Of a stretch of DNA of 64,000 bases, positions 26,015-34,586 are shown piece after piece. This DNA comes from Muricoccus roseus (GTDB lineage: Bacteria > Pseudomonadota > Alphaproteobacteria > Acetobacterales > Acetobacteraceae), in the NCBI RefSeq assembly GCF_900141905.1, contig NZ_FQZF01000006.1, positions 62,001-126,000 on the forward strand, in the 5' to 3' direction. The position numbers were made by a program, and so were the translations under genes. The notes below the pieces were generated by a model. It searched no databases and was not told where the DNA came from. It worked only from the letters and a program-made list of their open reading frames with translations. Position 1 is the first letter of the stretch; each line of letters opens with the position of its first letter.

Positions 26015-28489
26015 TCACGGGGCGCTACGCAGGCCTTCGTCCTGGAGGCTCTTCGCCGTATCACTCCATTGCGCGGTGTCGGCCACGGAAAGTCCGGCCT
26101 GCCGTGCCGCATCCTCGGCGGCGCGCGGAAGCACGGCGAACAGGGCCTGCATCATTGCCGCGTCCCGCTCGTCCTTGATCGAGTCCAGGAACTCGCGCAG
26201 CTCCGGATGGCTGACGCGCAGGAAGGGGCCGAACTTGTCGCTCGCCCGGCCCAGCCAGTCCCGGAACATGTGAGGCCAGCCGGCCGCCTGGCGGAACTCC
26301 AGCCGTGCCTCGCCATCCTTGCTGGCCAGCTTCAGCCGTACCGAGGCCCAGCGCATCGGGCCGCTTGCGAGGCTCGCCACCGTCATGTCGAGGTGGCGGT
26401 AGGACTCGCCGGGCAGGTGCTGATGCAGCCGCACTGCCTCGAAGCGGGCCGGGGCGCGGCCGGGCGCGACATTGGTGGGCGTGGCGCGCACCGGGGGTGT
26501 GGCGGGGCGGGTTGGCGTCAGAGGAGCGACTGCGGGGCGGGCCGGCTCAGGGGCGGGTGCCGGCTCGCCGACGGGCCGCGGCATCGGCGGGGGCTGAAGC
26601 GTCGGCGGCGCATAGAGCCGCGGGCCGGCGGCCGGGGCCGCGGCAGGCGCCACCGCTTGCGGCGCCGGGGTAGGCGCGACCACGCGGACCGGCGGGGCGG
26701 GCAGCGGCGCCGGCTGGGGCGCGGGGGCCGCAGGCGTGGGCTTGAGCGGGGCCGGCATGACCGGGGCGGCAGGCGGGCTCGCCACGGGCCTGGCCGCCGG
26801 CGCAGCCGTTGCGACGGGAATCGCGGCGGGGGGCGCGGGAGGCTGTGTGGAGGCCGCCGGGAGAGCCGGCGCGGGGGGCACCGTCGGCGGCGCGGCCGGC
26901 TGGGGCCCCGGTGCGGCTGGCGCGAAGGGGCTCGCGGCGGACGGTACGGCCGGCGTGGCGGGAATCGCCGCCGGAGGCGCTGGCGGCGCGGCCGCCGGCT
27001 GCGGCGGCAGGGTCGCGCGGGGTGCCTGCACCGGGGCGACGGCCGGTGCCGGCGCCACAGCCTGGGCCGGCGCGGCGGGAAGCGCCTCGCCCATGCCGAT
27101 GGCGGAAAGGGTCACGCCGGAAACCTCGGCCGAAGCGTCCTCATCCCCGGCCTGCAACCCGATCACCAGGCTCGCGCGGCCGGACAGTCGCGCCGAGAGG
27201 GGCAGGGTGAGTTCCAGCCCTTCCTCCGGCACGGCGCGCCACCCCGTCATGGCGCCGCCCGTGCCGAGCCGGTCGAGCGTGGCGGCATCCGACGGCGCCG
27301 CATCGACTGCATGAACCCAGGCCGCCACCGAGGCACCCGTGCCCCTTGCCGCGGAAAAGGCGATGCGGACGCGGTCCAGCCCCGCCGCATGAATATGCGG
27401 CAGCAGCAGGATGGCGCGGCCCTTCGCAGCGGCCCGGAGCAGGGGGCGCGGCATCTCCTCGCCCAGGGCGATCATCTCCGCCTGGCCCTCGAGCGGGAGC
27501 GCCGCTTCCCAGCTCGCCGCCGGCAGGGAGAGGGGGATATCGGTCGGCGGCAGGGCCAGCCCTACTTCCTCGGGCATCCAGTGGGCCGGGGCGAGATAGC
27601 GGCTGCCCGGGGCGCCGGCCCAGGCGCGGAGGGCGAGGGGATGCTCGCCCTCGGTCCCTGCCCAGCGTGCCTCGCGGGAGAGGGCGGGCAGGCCGTCGCC
27701 CTCGGGGATGACCTCCAGCACCGCCGTCTCATGCAGGGGGCCGAGCGGCGTTGGAAGGTCGAGGGTGAGCCAGCCCGGGGCCAGTTCGGCGGCCGGAATG
27801 GCCCAGGAGCCCACCACCCGGTCGCTCTCGGCTGCCAGCAGGCGGAGGCGCAGCAGCCCGTGGCCGGTGGCGGGGCCCGCCAGATGTACCGCGATCGCCG
27901 CCAGCCCCGCGAGGCCGGTGCCCAGCTTGTGCCGTGCCGCGCCGGTGATGGGCGCGGCCTCGCCCTCCTCGCCCGAGAGGACGAGGCGCGGCGCGGCGGG
28001 CGGGCGGTGGGCGAGGAGACGGACCGTGTCGGCCATGGCCTCGCGCGTTTCCTCCATCTCCTGTCGCGCGGCCGTGACAGCCTGCAGCGCCTCGGACTCC
28101 CGCCGCGCCGCGGCGGCGAGGGAGTCGGCGAGCAGCGCGATCAGCCCGGGCATGGCGGCCTGCCCGGTCGGGGCGAGGAGGAAGGGCGGGGCGGGCAGGC
28201 CGGAAGCCTCCGTCCACCAGCGCGTGAGCGGCGCAATCCGCAGCCGCTCGCTCGCCACCAGGGCAAGGGTGCCCATGGGCGGGGTCGGGAGCGGTACGGC
28301 CGCCTCGGGGTCCGGGGCGCGGGTGCCATGCGGGTGGAGCAGGCTGGCCCCCGACCGGTTGGAGACCATCCAGACCTCCAGCGCAGGCGCGGCGAGGGGG
28401 GAGGGATCCATCACCCCCTCGGCCACCATCACCATGGGCTGGCCCGCGGCGAGGCGGGGGAGATGGGAGGGATCGGCGCGCAGGGTCAC
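26015..28489 (-). CDS. Large uncharacterised protein with Pro/Ala linker, in glycosyltransferase operon
   Basis: An 824-residue protein I cannot assign to a family. Residues 1-165 include a helical segment (LIALLADSLAAAARRESEAL and following). Residues 165-467 look like beta-rich domains that may bind sugar or protein (LRLRLLAAESDRVVGSWAIP, RVRIAFSAARGTGASVAAWV). Residues 468-681 are an extreme Pro/Ala linker. The last 143 residues form a distinct globular domain (YRHLDMTVASLASGPMRWAS, GWPHMFRDWLGRASDKFGPF). There is no signal peptide. The GTG start at 28489 overlaps the upstream glycosyltransferase stop (GTGA), so the two are coupled. A role in polysaccharide assembly is inferred from context. 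Confidence 0.65.
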   Translation of the reverse strand: MTLRADPSHLPRLAAGQPMVMVAEGVMDPSPLAAPALEVWMVSNRSGASLLHPHGTRAPDPEAAVPLPTPPMGTLALVASERLRIAPLTRWWTEASGLPAPPFLLAPTGQAAMPGLIALLADSLAAAARRESEALQAVTAARQEMEETREAMADTVRLLAHRPPAAPRLVLSGEEGEAAPITGAARHKLGTGLAGLAAIAVHLAGPATGHGLLRLRLLAAESDRVVGSWAIPAAELAPGWLTLDLPTPLGPLHETAVLEVIPEGDGLPALSREARWAGTEGEHPLALRAWAGAPGSRYLAPAHWMPEEVGLALPPTDIPLSLPAASWEAALPLEGQAEMIALGEEMPRPLLRAAAKGRAILLLPHIHAAGLDRVRIAFSAARGTGASVAAWVHAVDAAPSDAATLDRLGTGGAMTGWRAVPEEGLELTLPLSARLSGRASLVIGLQAGDEDASAEVSGVTLSAIGMGEALPAAPAQAVAPAPAVAPVQAPRATLPPQPAAAPPAPPAAIPATPAVPSAASPFAPAAPGPQPAAPPTVPPAPALPAASTQPPAPPAAIPVATAAPAARPVASPPAAPVMPAPLKPTPAAPAPQPAPLPAPPVRVVAPTPAPQAVAPAAAPAAGPRLYAPPTLQPPPMPRPVGEPAPAPEPARPAVAPLTPTRPATPPVRATPTNVAPGRAPARFEAVRLHQHLPGESYRHLDMTVASLASGPMRWASVRLKLASKDGEARLEFRQAAGWPHMFRDWLGRASDKFGPFLRVSHPELREFLDSIKDERDAAMMQALFAVLPRAAEDAARQAGLSVADTAQWSDTAKSLQDEGLRSAP

Positions 28490-31086
28490 GGGAGGGGAGC
28501 CTTGTCGATGCGGTCGAGGAGGGGGGCCATGCGCGCGCCCCAGCCCGGAAGGGCGGCGGCGCGGGCATAGGCGGCGGCGGAGGCGGCCCGCAGGGCGGTC
28601 CGGTCCGCCGCGAGGGCGGAGAGGCGGGCGGCGAAGGCGGAGACGATCTCCGGGTCGCCGCGGCCCCCGATGATGAAGCCGTCCACCCCGTCGGCGATCA
28701 TCTCGTCCACCGCGCCCGTGCGGGTGACGAGGGGCACGCAGCCCATGCGCTGCGCCTCCGGGATCGTGAGCGGCGATCCCTCGAAGCGGGAGGGAAGGAC
28801 GAGGACATCGGCCCAGGCGAGAAGCGCGTCGAGCCCCGCCGGATCGGCCGGTGGCTCGATGGAGAGGCCCGGGATAGGTTCGGGCGGGCGGTCGAGCACG
28901 GCCCGCCCGGCGGCCCGCCATTCCAGGCCGGGCGTGAGCGCGACGATGTCGCGCAGCCGGTCGATCCCCTTCTGCGGGTCCAGCCGGCCGATGAAGAGGG
29001 CGCGCAGCTTGCCCTCCCGCTCCGCGCGAGCCGCCATGGCGGCCGCGGCCGCGCCGGGGGCGGCCGGCTGGCCCGGGCCGTTGGGCACCACGTCGATCTT
29101 GGAGCCCGGAATACCCTGCGCGATGCACCAGCGGCGCAGCCCTTCCGAAACGACGACGACGCCGTCATAGGCACCCTCATGCGCGAGCAGGGCATGCGGA
29201 TTGCCCAGGGGGGCGCCGGCCAGCTCGCGCTCGATCACATGCAGCCCGGCCAGGGTGGTCGTGCCCAGGCCGCGCAGCGCCCCGGCCAGGGCATGGGCGC
29301 CTTGGGCATGGGTGGCGAGCATGGCATGCATCGGAGCGAACTGCCCCAGCGCATCGCGCGCATTTGTTACCCCGGGCAGCGGCGCGCCGAGATGGCTTGT
29401 GTCCGGGTCGCGCCCCTCGATGCCGCCGCGCTGCGGCAGCTGCACCGTCTCGAAGGCGGCGAGCGCATCGGGGGAGAGGCGGGCGGAATCGGCGCCTGTG
29501 ACGAAGAGATGCGGGCGCCAGCCCCGCTCCCGCAGAATGCGGGCGTAATTCGTCACCACCCGCTCGACCCCACCCAGCTCGAAGATGGGCACGGCCAGGG
29601 CGATGTCGCGCCCCTCGCCCGGCGAGACCCAGGGGAGGACAGCGCCCGCGCCGATCAGCTCCGCATAGCCCTGATGGGCGCGGGCACGCGGGCGGCGCCA
29701 GTCGCCGCGCCACTCCCCATGCTCGGGATGGCGGGTGGCGAAGGCTTCGGACAGCGCGGCCAGCTCTGCCGCCGCATCCGGCGCCACGGAGGGTGGCGCA
29801 TCCGCCAGGGGCACGGGCAGGGTGATGGCAAGGCTGGCCGCCCGGCGCGTGACGGACCCTAGAAGGGAGCCGAGGGCCGCGGCCTCCGCGAAGGCCTCGG
29901 TGCGGAACAGCAGGAGGGCGGCGTCCTCCGGCAGCGCGCCCTCGCTCCGCTCCAGGGCCAGGTGCCCCGGCCCCTCGGTCGAGAGGGTGATCCCGACCGC
30001 ATCGGCCTGCCGCAGCAGGATCTCGGCCTGCCAGAGCGCGTTGTGCAGCAGCTTGCCCGCGGCCAGAGCCTCCAGCGCCGCCTCGGAGGCGAAGAGGAGG
30101 AAGGGCGGGGCATGCACCGCCTGCGGATGGCGGCTGGATTCCACGATCGCGCGCCGCGCCGCCTCGCGCGGGAGGGCAGGCCGGGCAGGGCGGAGCGCGT
30201 CCACCACCGGCTCGGCCCATTCGCTGCCCTGACGGAGCAGGAGGAAGCGCGGCACCTCCGCGGATTCGAGCGCGAGCAGGCGGCGCGGGTCCAGTAGCCG
30301 CCGCTGGCGCCCGCGCATCCCCGCCAGGATGCCGGCCCGGCGGCGCTCCGCCTCCAGCCGCATGCCCCCGGCGCGGCGCCGGTACCGGAACCCCGCCATG
30401 GGCAGGTGCCGCCCGCGGAAGCCGGCCTCGGCGGCGCGAAGCCAGAAGTCCCAGTCCTCGAAGCCCTGGCGCATCGTCTCGTCGAAGCGCAGCCCCGCCT
30501 CGAACACCGCGCGGGCGACGAGGCTGCCCGCGTCGCACGTGTTCTCCAGCAGGTGCAGGAAAAGAGAGTGCTCGCCGGCGGCCGAGCCATGCTCGGCGAT
30601 GCCGAAGAAGTCGAAATCCGGATAGACCCAGCCGATGCGGGGGCCCGAGGCCTCCAGCAGCGCCGCCGCCCGGTCGAGCAGCCAGGGGCCGAGCCGGTTG
30701 TCGGCATCGAGCATGAAGAAGGCGCGGCAGGAGGGCCAGGCGCGCAGGGCGAAGTCGACGCCGGCGTTGCGGGCGGCGGAGAGGCCGCCATTGGCCTGGC
30801 GCAGCAGGAAGACCCGGCCGGGATGGGCGCGCGCGAGGGCAAGGGCGACCTCCCGCGTCTCCGGCATGGGGCAGCCGTCATCCACGATGACCGTCGCGAT
30901 TCGGCGCGCCCCGCGCTGGGCAAGGACCGAAAGAACCGCCTCCGCCAGCAGGGCCGGCTGTCGCCAGGCCGGGATGATGACGGCCACATCCGGCGCGATG
31001 GCGGGCCCGATGCCCCACTCGATGCTGGGCCCAATGCAGGGCGCGGTCCCGCCGCTCTCCACCGGATGATCCCCTGCCTCTGCCAT
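28486..31086 (-). CDS. Two-domain glycosyltransferase (GT2 fused to GT4)
   Basis: An 866-residue cytoplasmic enzyme with two catalytic modules. The N-terminal GT-A (family 2) domain has VIIPAWRQ (36-43), VDD (68-70), NGGLSAARN (99-107) and the metal-binding LDADN (126-130), then GFEDWDFWLRAAEAGFRGRH. A middle region of unknown role leads to a C-terminal GT-B (family 4) domain from about residue 490, with FELGGVERVVTNYARILRER, FIGRLDPQKGIDRL and the donor-site PSRFEGSPLTIPEAQRMGCV. Two sugars may be added by one protein. Start ATG 31086; another GT4 gene lies 28 bases upstream in the same operon. Confidence 0.88.
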   Translation of the reverse strand: MAEAGDHPVESGGTAPCIGPSIEWGIGPAIAPDVAVIIPAWRQPALLAEAVLSVLAQRGARRIATVIVDDGCPMPETREVALALARAHPGRVFLLRQANGGLSAARNAGVDFALRAWPSCRAFFMLDADNRLGPWLLDRAAALLEASGPRIGWVYPDFDFFGIAEHGSAAGEHSLFLHLLENTCDAGSLVARAVFEAGLRFDETMRQGFEDWDFWLRAAEAGFRGRHLPMAGFRYRRRAGGMRLEAERRRAGILAGMRGRQRRLLDPRRLLALESAEVPRFLLLRQGSEWAEPVVDALRPARPALPREAARRAIVESSRHPQAVHAPPFLLFASEAALEALAAGKLLHNALWQAEILLRQADAVGITLSTEGPGHLALERSEGALPEDAALLLFRTEAFAEAAALGSLLGSVTRRAASLAITLPVPLADAPPSVAPDAAAELAALSEAFATRHPEHGEWRGDWRRPRARAHQGYAELIGAGAVLPWVSPGEGRDIALAVPIFELGGVERVVTNYARILRERGWRPHLFVTGADSARLSPDALAAFETVQLPQRGGIEGRDPDTSHLGAPLPGVTNARDALGQFAPMHAMLATHAQGAHALAGALRGLGTTTLAGLHVIERELAGAPLGNPHALLAHEGAYDGVVVVSEGLRRWCIAQGIPGSKIDVVPNGPGQPAAPGAAAAAMAARAEREGKLRALFIGRLDPQKGIDRLRDIVALTPGLEWRAAGRAVLDRPPEPIPGLSIEPPADPAGLDALLAWADVLVLPSRFEGSPLTIPEAQRMGCVPLVTRTGAVDEMIADGVDGFIIGGRGDPEIVSAFAARLSALAADRTALRAASAAAYARAAALPGWGARMAPLLDRIDKAPLP

Positions 31087-31114
31087 CCCCGAGCCCGGTC
31101 CGTGCCGAATTATC

Positions 31115-32272
31115 TCACCCGCCCCCGGCCACGCCAAGGGAGCCGGCGGGGAGGCGGCGCAGCCGGGCGAGATAGGCTTCGGCCATCGCCGTGCCGCCCC
31201 AGGCGGTCGCGAAGCGCCAGGCAGCTTCCGCGCGGGTCCGGGCGGGGCCGGCCGGGTCGAGGCAGCCGGCGAGTGCATCCGCCATTTCGGCGACATCCTC
31301 CGGATCGGCCAGCGCGGCAAGGCGGGCGGCGCCCGAGCCTAGCGCCTCCAGCGCCTCATGGCTGGCCACCACGGGGAGGTGATGCGTGGCCGCTTCGAGG
31401 AAGGCCAGGGGCGCTCCTTCCAGCCGGGAAGGCATGACCAGCGCATCCGCCCCGGCCAGCAGCTCCGCCGGGCGGGGATGCCTGCCCAGCAGGCGCAGCG
31501 GATGGTCGGCCGAGGCCTCCGCGCTGAGCTGCGCATCCAGGCTGCCCGTGCCGGCGGCGGCGATCACGCCGCCGCTGCGCCGCGCGAAGGCCTCGGCGAG
31601 GAACGGCAGGCGGTCGGCACCCTTCGCGGCATCCAGGCGGCCGAGGAAGAGGGCGACGAGCGCGTCGCCGGGCAGGCCAAGCCGCTTCCGCAGCGCCGCG
31701 CGCCAGGCGTCGCGGTCCATCTCCGGCGGCGCGTCCACGCCGTTCCGGATGGTGGCCACCCGGCCCGCGGCCAGGCCGAGGAAGCGCTCGAGGCGGAAGG
31801 CCGTGGGGGCGGAGACGGCCACCCAGTCGGCCCGCATGGCGTGCGCTGCCGCCAGGGCCTCCTCATCCAGGCCAGGCGGCGGCTCCTCTCCATGCGGGGC
31901 GAGATGGGAGACGACCAGGGTGGGCGTGCCCGATTCGGCCAGGGCCTCGAAGGCGCCGCCGGCCTGGTCGGGCCAGGGCAGGGGGAGGAGAACGACGTCC
32001 GGCTTTGCCTCCGCCAGGGCGGCGCGCACCGCTTCGGCCTGGGCCTGGCGGGCCGTGGCGGGAAGCCCGCGCCGCCAGGCGACGGGCAGGTCGAGCAGGC
32101 TGCGGCCGGGCGCCGCCAGGGAAGGATGCAGCGCGGGGGCCGCGGCCAGCGTGACCTGCATGCCAGCCTGCGCCGCCGCATCGGTGATGCGAAGCGTATG
32201 CGCCTCTGCGCCGCCGAAACGCTCTCCGGGGAAGAGGACCAGCAGGCGCCGTGTCCGCGTGGTCCGTGCCAT
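31115..32272 (-). CDS. Family 4 glycosyltransferase
   Basis: A 385-residue GT-B enzyme. The N-terminal acceptor domain has LLVLFPGERFGGAEAHTLRI, including the G-G-A motif of GT4 enzymes. The C-terminal donor domain has LFLGRLDAAKGADRLPFLAE and PSRLEGAPLAFLEAATHHLP, where the E-x7-E pair is seen. The probable role is extension of a surface polysaccharide. First gene of the minus-strand set that continues to 26015; divergent from galE over 232 bases, where the promoters of both should lie. Confidence 0.87.
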   Translation of the reverse strand: MARTTRTRRLLVLFPGERFGGAEAHTLRITDAAAQAGMQVTLAAAPALHPSLAAPGRSLLDLPVAWRRGLPATARQAQAEAVRAALAEAKPDVVLLPLPWPDQAGGAFEALAESGTPTLVVSHLAPHGEEPPPGLDEEALAAAHAMRADWVAVSAPTAFRLERFLGLAAGRVATIRNGVDAPPEMDRDAWRAALRKRLGLPGDALVALFLGRLDAAKGADRLPFLAEAFARRSGGVIAAAGTGSLDAQLSAEASADHPLRLLGRHPRPAELLAGADALVMPSRLEGAPLAFLEAATHHLPVVASHEALEALGSGAARLAALADPEDVAEMADALAGCLDPAGPARTRAEAAWRFATAWGGTAMAEAYLARLRRLPAGSLGVAGGG

Positions 32273-32504
32273 GCGCCTTTCATCCAACGGATCAGTGACC
32301 GCGACAACCCTTGCGCAACTGGCCCATGGCTTGCGAAGGGACGCCCGGCCCCGGCGGGGACCGCCCGAGGGACCCGGCACGGCGCGGCCGGCGCCCCGGC
32401 GGTTCGCCCGGATGGCCGTGCGGGCAGCTTCGGCTGGGGGCCGCTGTGAGGTATGATCCTCCAGCGTGTCCGGCCGGGGACGTCGATCTGGGCGAGGACG
32501 AGGA

Positions 32505-33515
32505 ATGGCACGATACCTGGTGACGGGCGGCGCCGGCTATGTGGGCAGCCATGTGGTCCTGGCGCTGCTCGAACGTGGCGACGATGTGGTGGTGCTCGAC
32601 AGCCTGCGGCAAGGGCACCGCAGCGCCGTGCTGCCCGGGGCGGAGCTGGTGGTGGGCGACCTGTCGGACCGGCGGACGGTCGAGGAGGTGCTCGCGGGCT
32701 GGCGCTTCGAGGGTGTCCTGCATTTCGCGGCCCTTTCCCTGGTGGGGGAGAGCATGCGGGAGCCGCTGCGCTACATCGCCGAGAATGTGGGGAACACGCT
32801 CTGGCTCGCCGATGCCGCTGTGCGGGCCGGGGTGATGCGCTTCGTCCTCTCCTCCACCGCCGCGCTCTTTGGCCTGCCGCAGCGCATTCCCATCGATGAG
32901 GAGGAGACCAAGGGGCCCGTTTCGCCCTATGGCGAATCCAAGCTGATGGCCGAGCGCGGGCTCGAATGGGCCGACCGCATCCATGGGCTGCGTTCCGCCT
33001 CGCTGCGCTACTTCAACGCGGCGGGCGCCGATCCCGGCGGGCGGCTGGGCGAGGATCACGATCCCGAGACCCATCTGATTCCGAATGCGGTGAACGCGGT
33101 GCTCGGCCTCGGGCCGCCGCTGACCGTGTTCGGCACGGATTATGACACGCCGGACGGCACCGCGATTCGCGACTACGTCCACGTGGCCGACCTGGCGGAT
33201 GCGCATCTCCGCGTGCTGGACCGCCTCAAGGACGGGCCGTCCTGCCGCTACAACGTGGGCAGCGGCACCGGCGCCTCCGTGCTGGAAGTGATCGCGGCGG
33301 TGGAGCGCGCGGCCGGGAAGCCGGTGCCGCATACGCTCGGGCCGCGGCGGGCCGGCGACCCGGCCGTGCTCGTCGCCTCCAACGACAAGCTGCGGCGGGA
33401 GACCGGCTGGGCGCCCAAGCTGGGCGCGCTGGATGACATCGTGGGCACTGCCTATGCCTGGCGGGCGCGTAATCCGCAGGGCTATCGCGGCGTGCTGGCG
33501 GAGAACGTGGCCTGA
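32505..33515 (+). CDS. galE: UDP-glucose 4-epimerase
   Basis: A 336-residue extended short-chain dehydrogenase/reductase interconverting UDP-glucose and UDP-galactose with bound NAD+. The Rossmann motif is GGAGYVG (8-14). The catalytic triad is visible as the Ser/Thr of SST (116-118) and Y142-x3-K146 (PYGESKLM). LRYFNAAGADPGGRLGEDHD and the UDP-sugar segment ending with DYVHVADLADAHL are diagnostic of GalE/ExoB. It supplies UDP-galactose to the surrounding glycosyltransferases. Start ATG 32505 has GAGGA just upstream. The next gene begins 2 bases after its stop. Confidence 0.94.
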   Translation: MARYLVTGGAGYVGSHVVLALLERGDDVVVLDSLRQGHRSAVLPGAELVVGDLSDRRTVEEVLAGWRFEGVLHFAALSLVGESMREPLRYIAENVGNTLWLADAAVRAGVMRFVLSSTAALFGLPQRIPIDEEETKGPVSPYGESKLMAERGLEWADRIHGLRSASLRYFNAAGADPGGRLGEDHDPETHLIPNAVNAVLGLGPPLTVFGTDYDTPDGTAIRDYVHVADLADAHLRVLDRLKDGPSCRYNVGSGTGASVLEVIAAVERAAGKPVPHTLGPRRAGDPAVLVASNDKLRRETGWAPKLGALDDIVGTAYAWRARNPQGYRGVLAENVA

Positions 33516-33517
33516 AC

Positions 33518-34579
33518 ATGCGTGTCGCGCTGTTGATGAGCCATGCCGACCGCTCCATGGCGGGCGCGCTGCGCGACATGCACTTCATGCGCTTCCTCGC
33601 CCGGGGCGGCGCGGAGATCGCGGTGTTCCGGATGCATCCGGGCACCGCGACGGAGCAGGAGCGCTTCCTGGACGGCGAGGTCCCGGTCACCTTCGCTCCG
33701 TCGGACAATCCGAAGGACATCCCGCACCGCCAGCTCTCGGCGGCCCTGATCGAGGAGGTCCGCGCCTTCGCGCCCGATGCGGTGCTGCTGAAGGGGCTGA
33801 GCTACCGCGTGAATCTGGCGCTGCACGAGGCACTGGCGAAGGGGCCGGGCGCTGCGCCGCGCATCGGCTTCGTCGTCGGCGGCGCGGTGACCGACCCGCT
33901 GCTGGACCGGGCGGATTTCATCTTCGGCGAATATCAGGAGCAGCTCGCCCGGCACTTCCCGCGCTTCGCCGAGGCCGGGCGCGCCTTCATCATGCCGAAA
34001 TACGTGGACCTGGACGCCAGCCGGCCCGCGAAGAAGCCGGAGCCGCCGCTTTACGACATCGTCAATGTCGGTGGGCTCTACGACAAGCGGAAGAACCAGG
34101 AGGATGTGGTGCCCTTCACCGATTCCTGGCGTGTCGCGCTGGTCGGCGGCGGCACGCCGCGCCCGGAGGTGAAGGCGGCGGTGGCGGATACGCGCAACCT
34201 CACCCTCACCGGCCGCCTGCCGCAGCCGGAGGTGATCTCCCTGCTCGGGCGCTGCCGGATCATGGTGCACACCTCGACCATGGATGGGCTGCCGCGCGCC
34301 GTGGTGGAGGGAATGGCCTGCGGCCTCCCCGTGATCGTCTACCGTGACACCGTCCATGGCGGCTTCGCCGAGGGGCAGCATGGCTTCATGGTGGGCCGCG
34401 CCACGCTGCGGCACGCGGTGGAGCTGCTGCTGCGCGAGGCCCCACTGCGCCGGGCGATGGGCCGCCGCGCACGCCGCCATGTCGAGCTGAACCACGGGCT
34501 GCCGGCGTTGGAGCGGGCGGCGGGGGCTTTCCTCGGCTTCCTCGCGGCCTCGGCCCCCGCCCAACCGGCCCTGGGCTGA
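33518..34579 (+). CDS. Glycosyltransferase (GT4-like)
   Basis: A 353-residue GT-B-type protein. The donor-domain signature is good: YDIVNVGGLYDKRKNQEDVV, LTGRLPQPEVISLLGRCRIM and TSTMDGLPRAVVEGMACGLP. The N-terminal acceptor half is divergent from classical GT4 enzymes. Start ATG 33518, 2 bases from galE, so the two are one transcription unit together with the KpsC/S-like gene. Acceptor and sugar are unknown. Confidence 0.8.
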   Translation: MRVALLMSHADRSMAGALRDMHFMRFLARGGAEIAVFRMHPGTATEQERFLDGEVPVTFAPSDNPKDIPHRQLSAALIEEVRAFAPDAVLLKGLSYRVNLALHEALAKGPGAAPRIGFVVGGAVTDPLLDRADFIFGEYQEQLARHFPRFAEAGRAFIMPKYVDLDASRPAKKPEPPLYDIVNVGGLYDKRKNQEDVVPFTDSWRVALVGGGTPRPEVKAAVADTRNLTLTGRLPQPEVISLLGRCRIMVHTSTMDGLPRAVVEGMACGLPVIVYRDTVHGGFAEGQHGFMVGRATLRHAVELLLREAPLRRAMGRRARRHVELNHGLPALERAAGAFLGFLAASAPAQPALG

Positions 34580-34586
34580 AACGGGC

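Noticed and set aside
26753-27314. Gly/Ala-rich frames opposite the Pro/Ala linker
   Set aside because: They mirror the GCC/CCG-rich linker coding sequence; no independent gene evidence.
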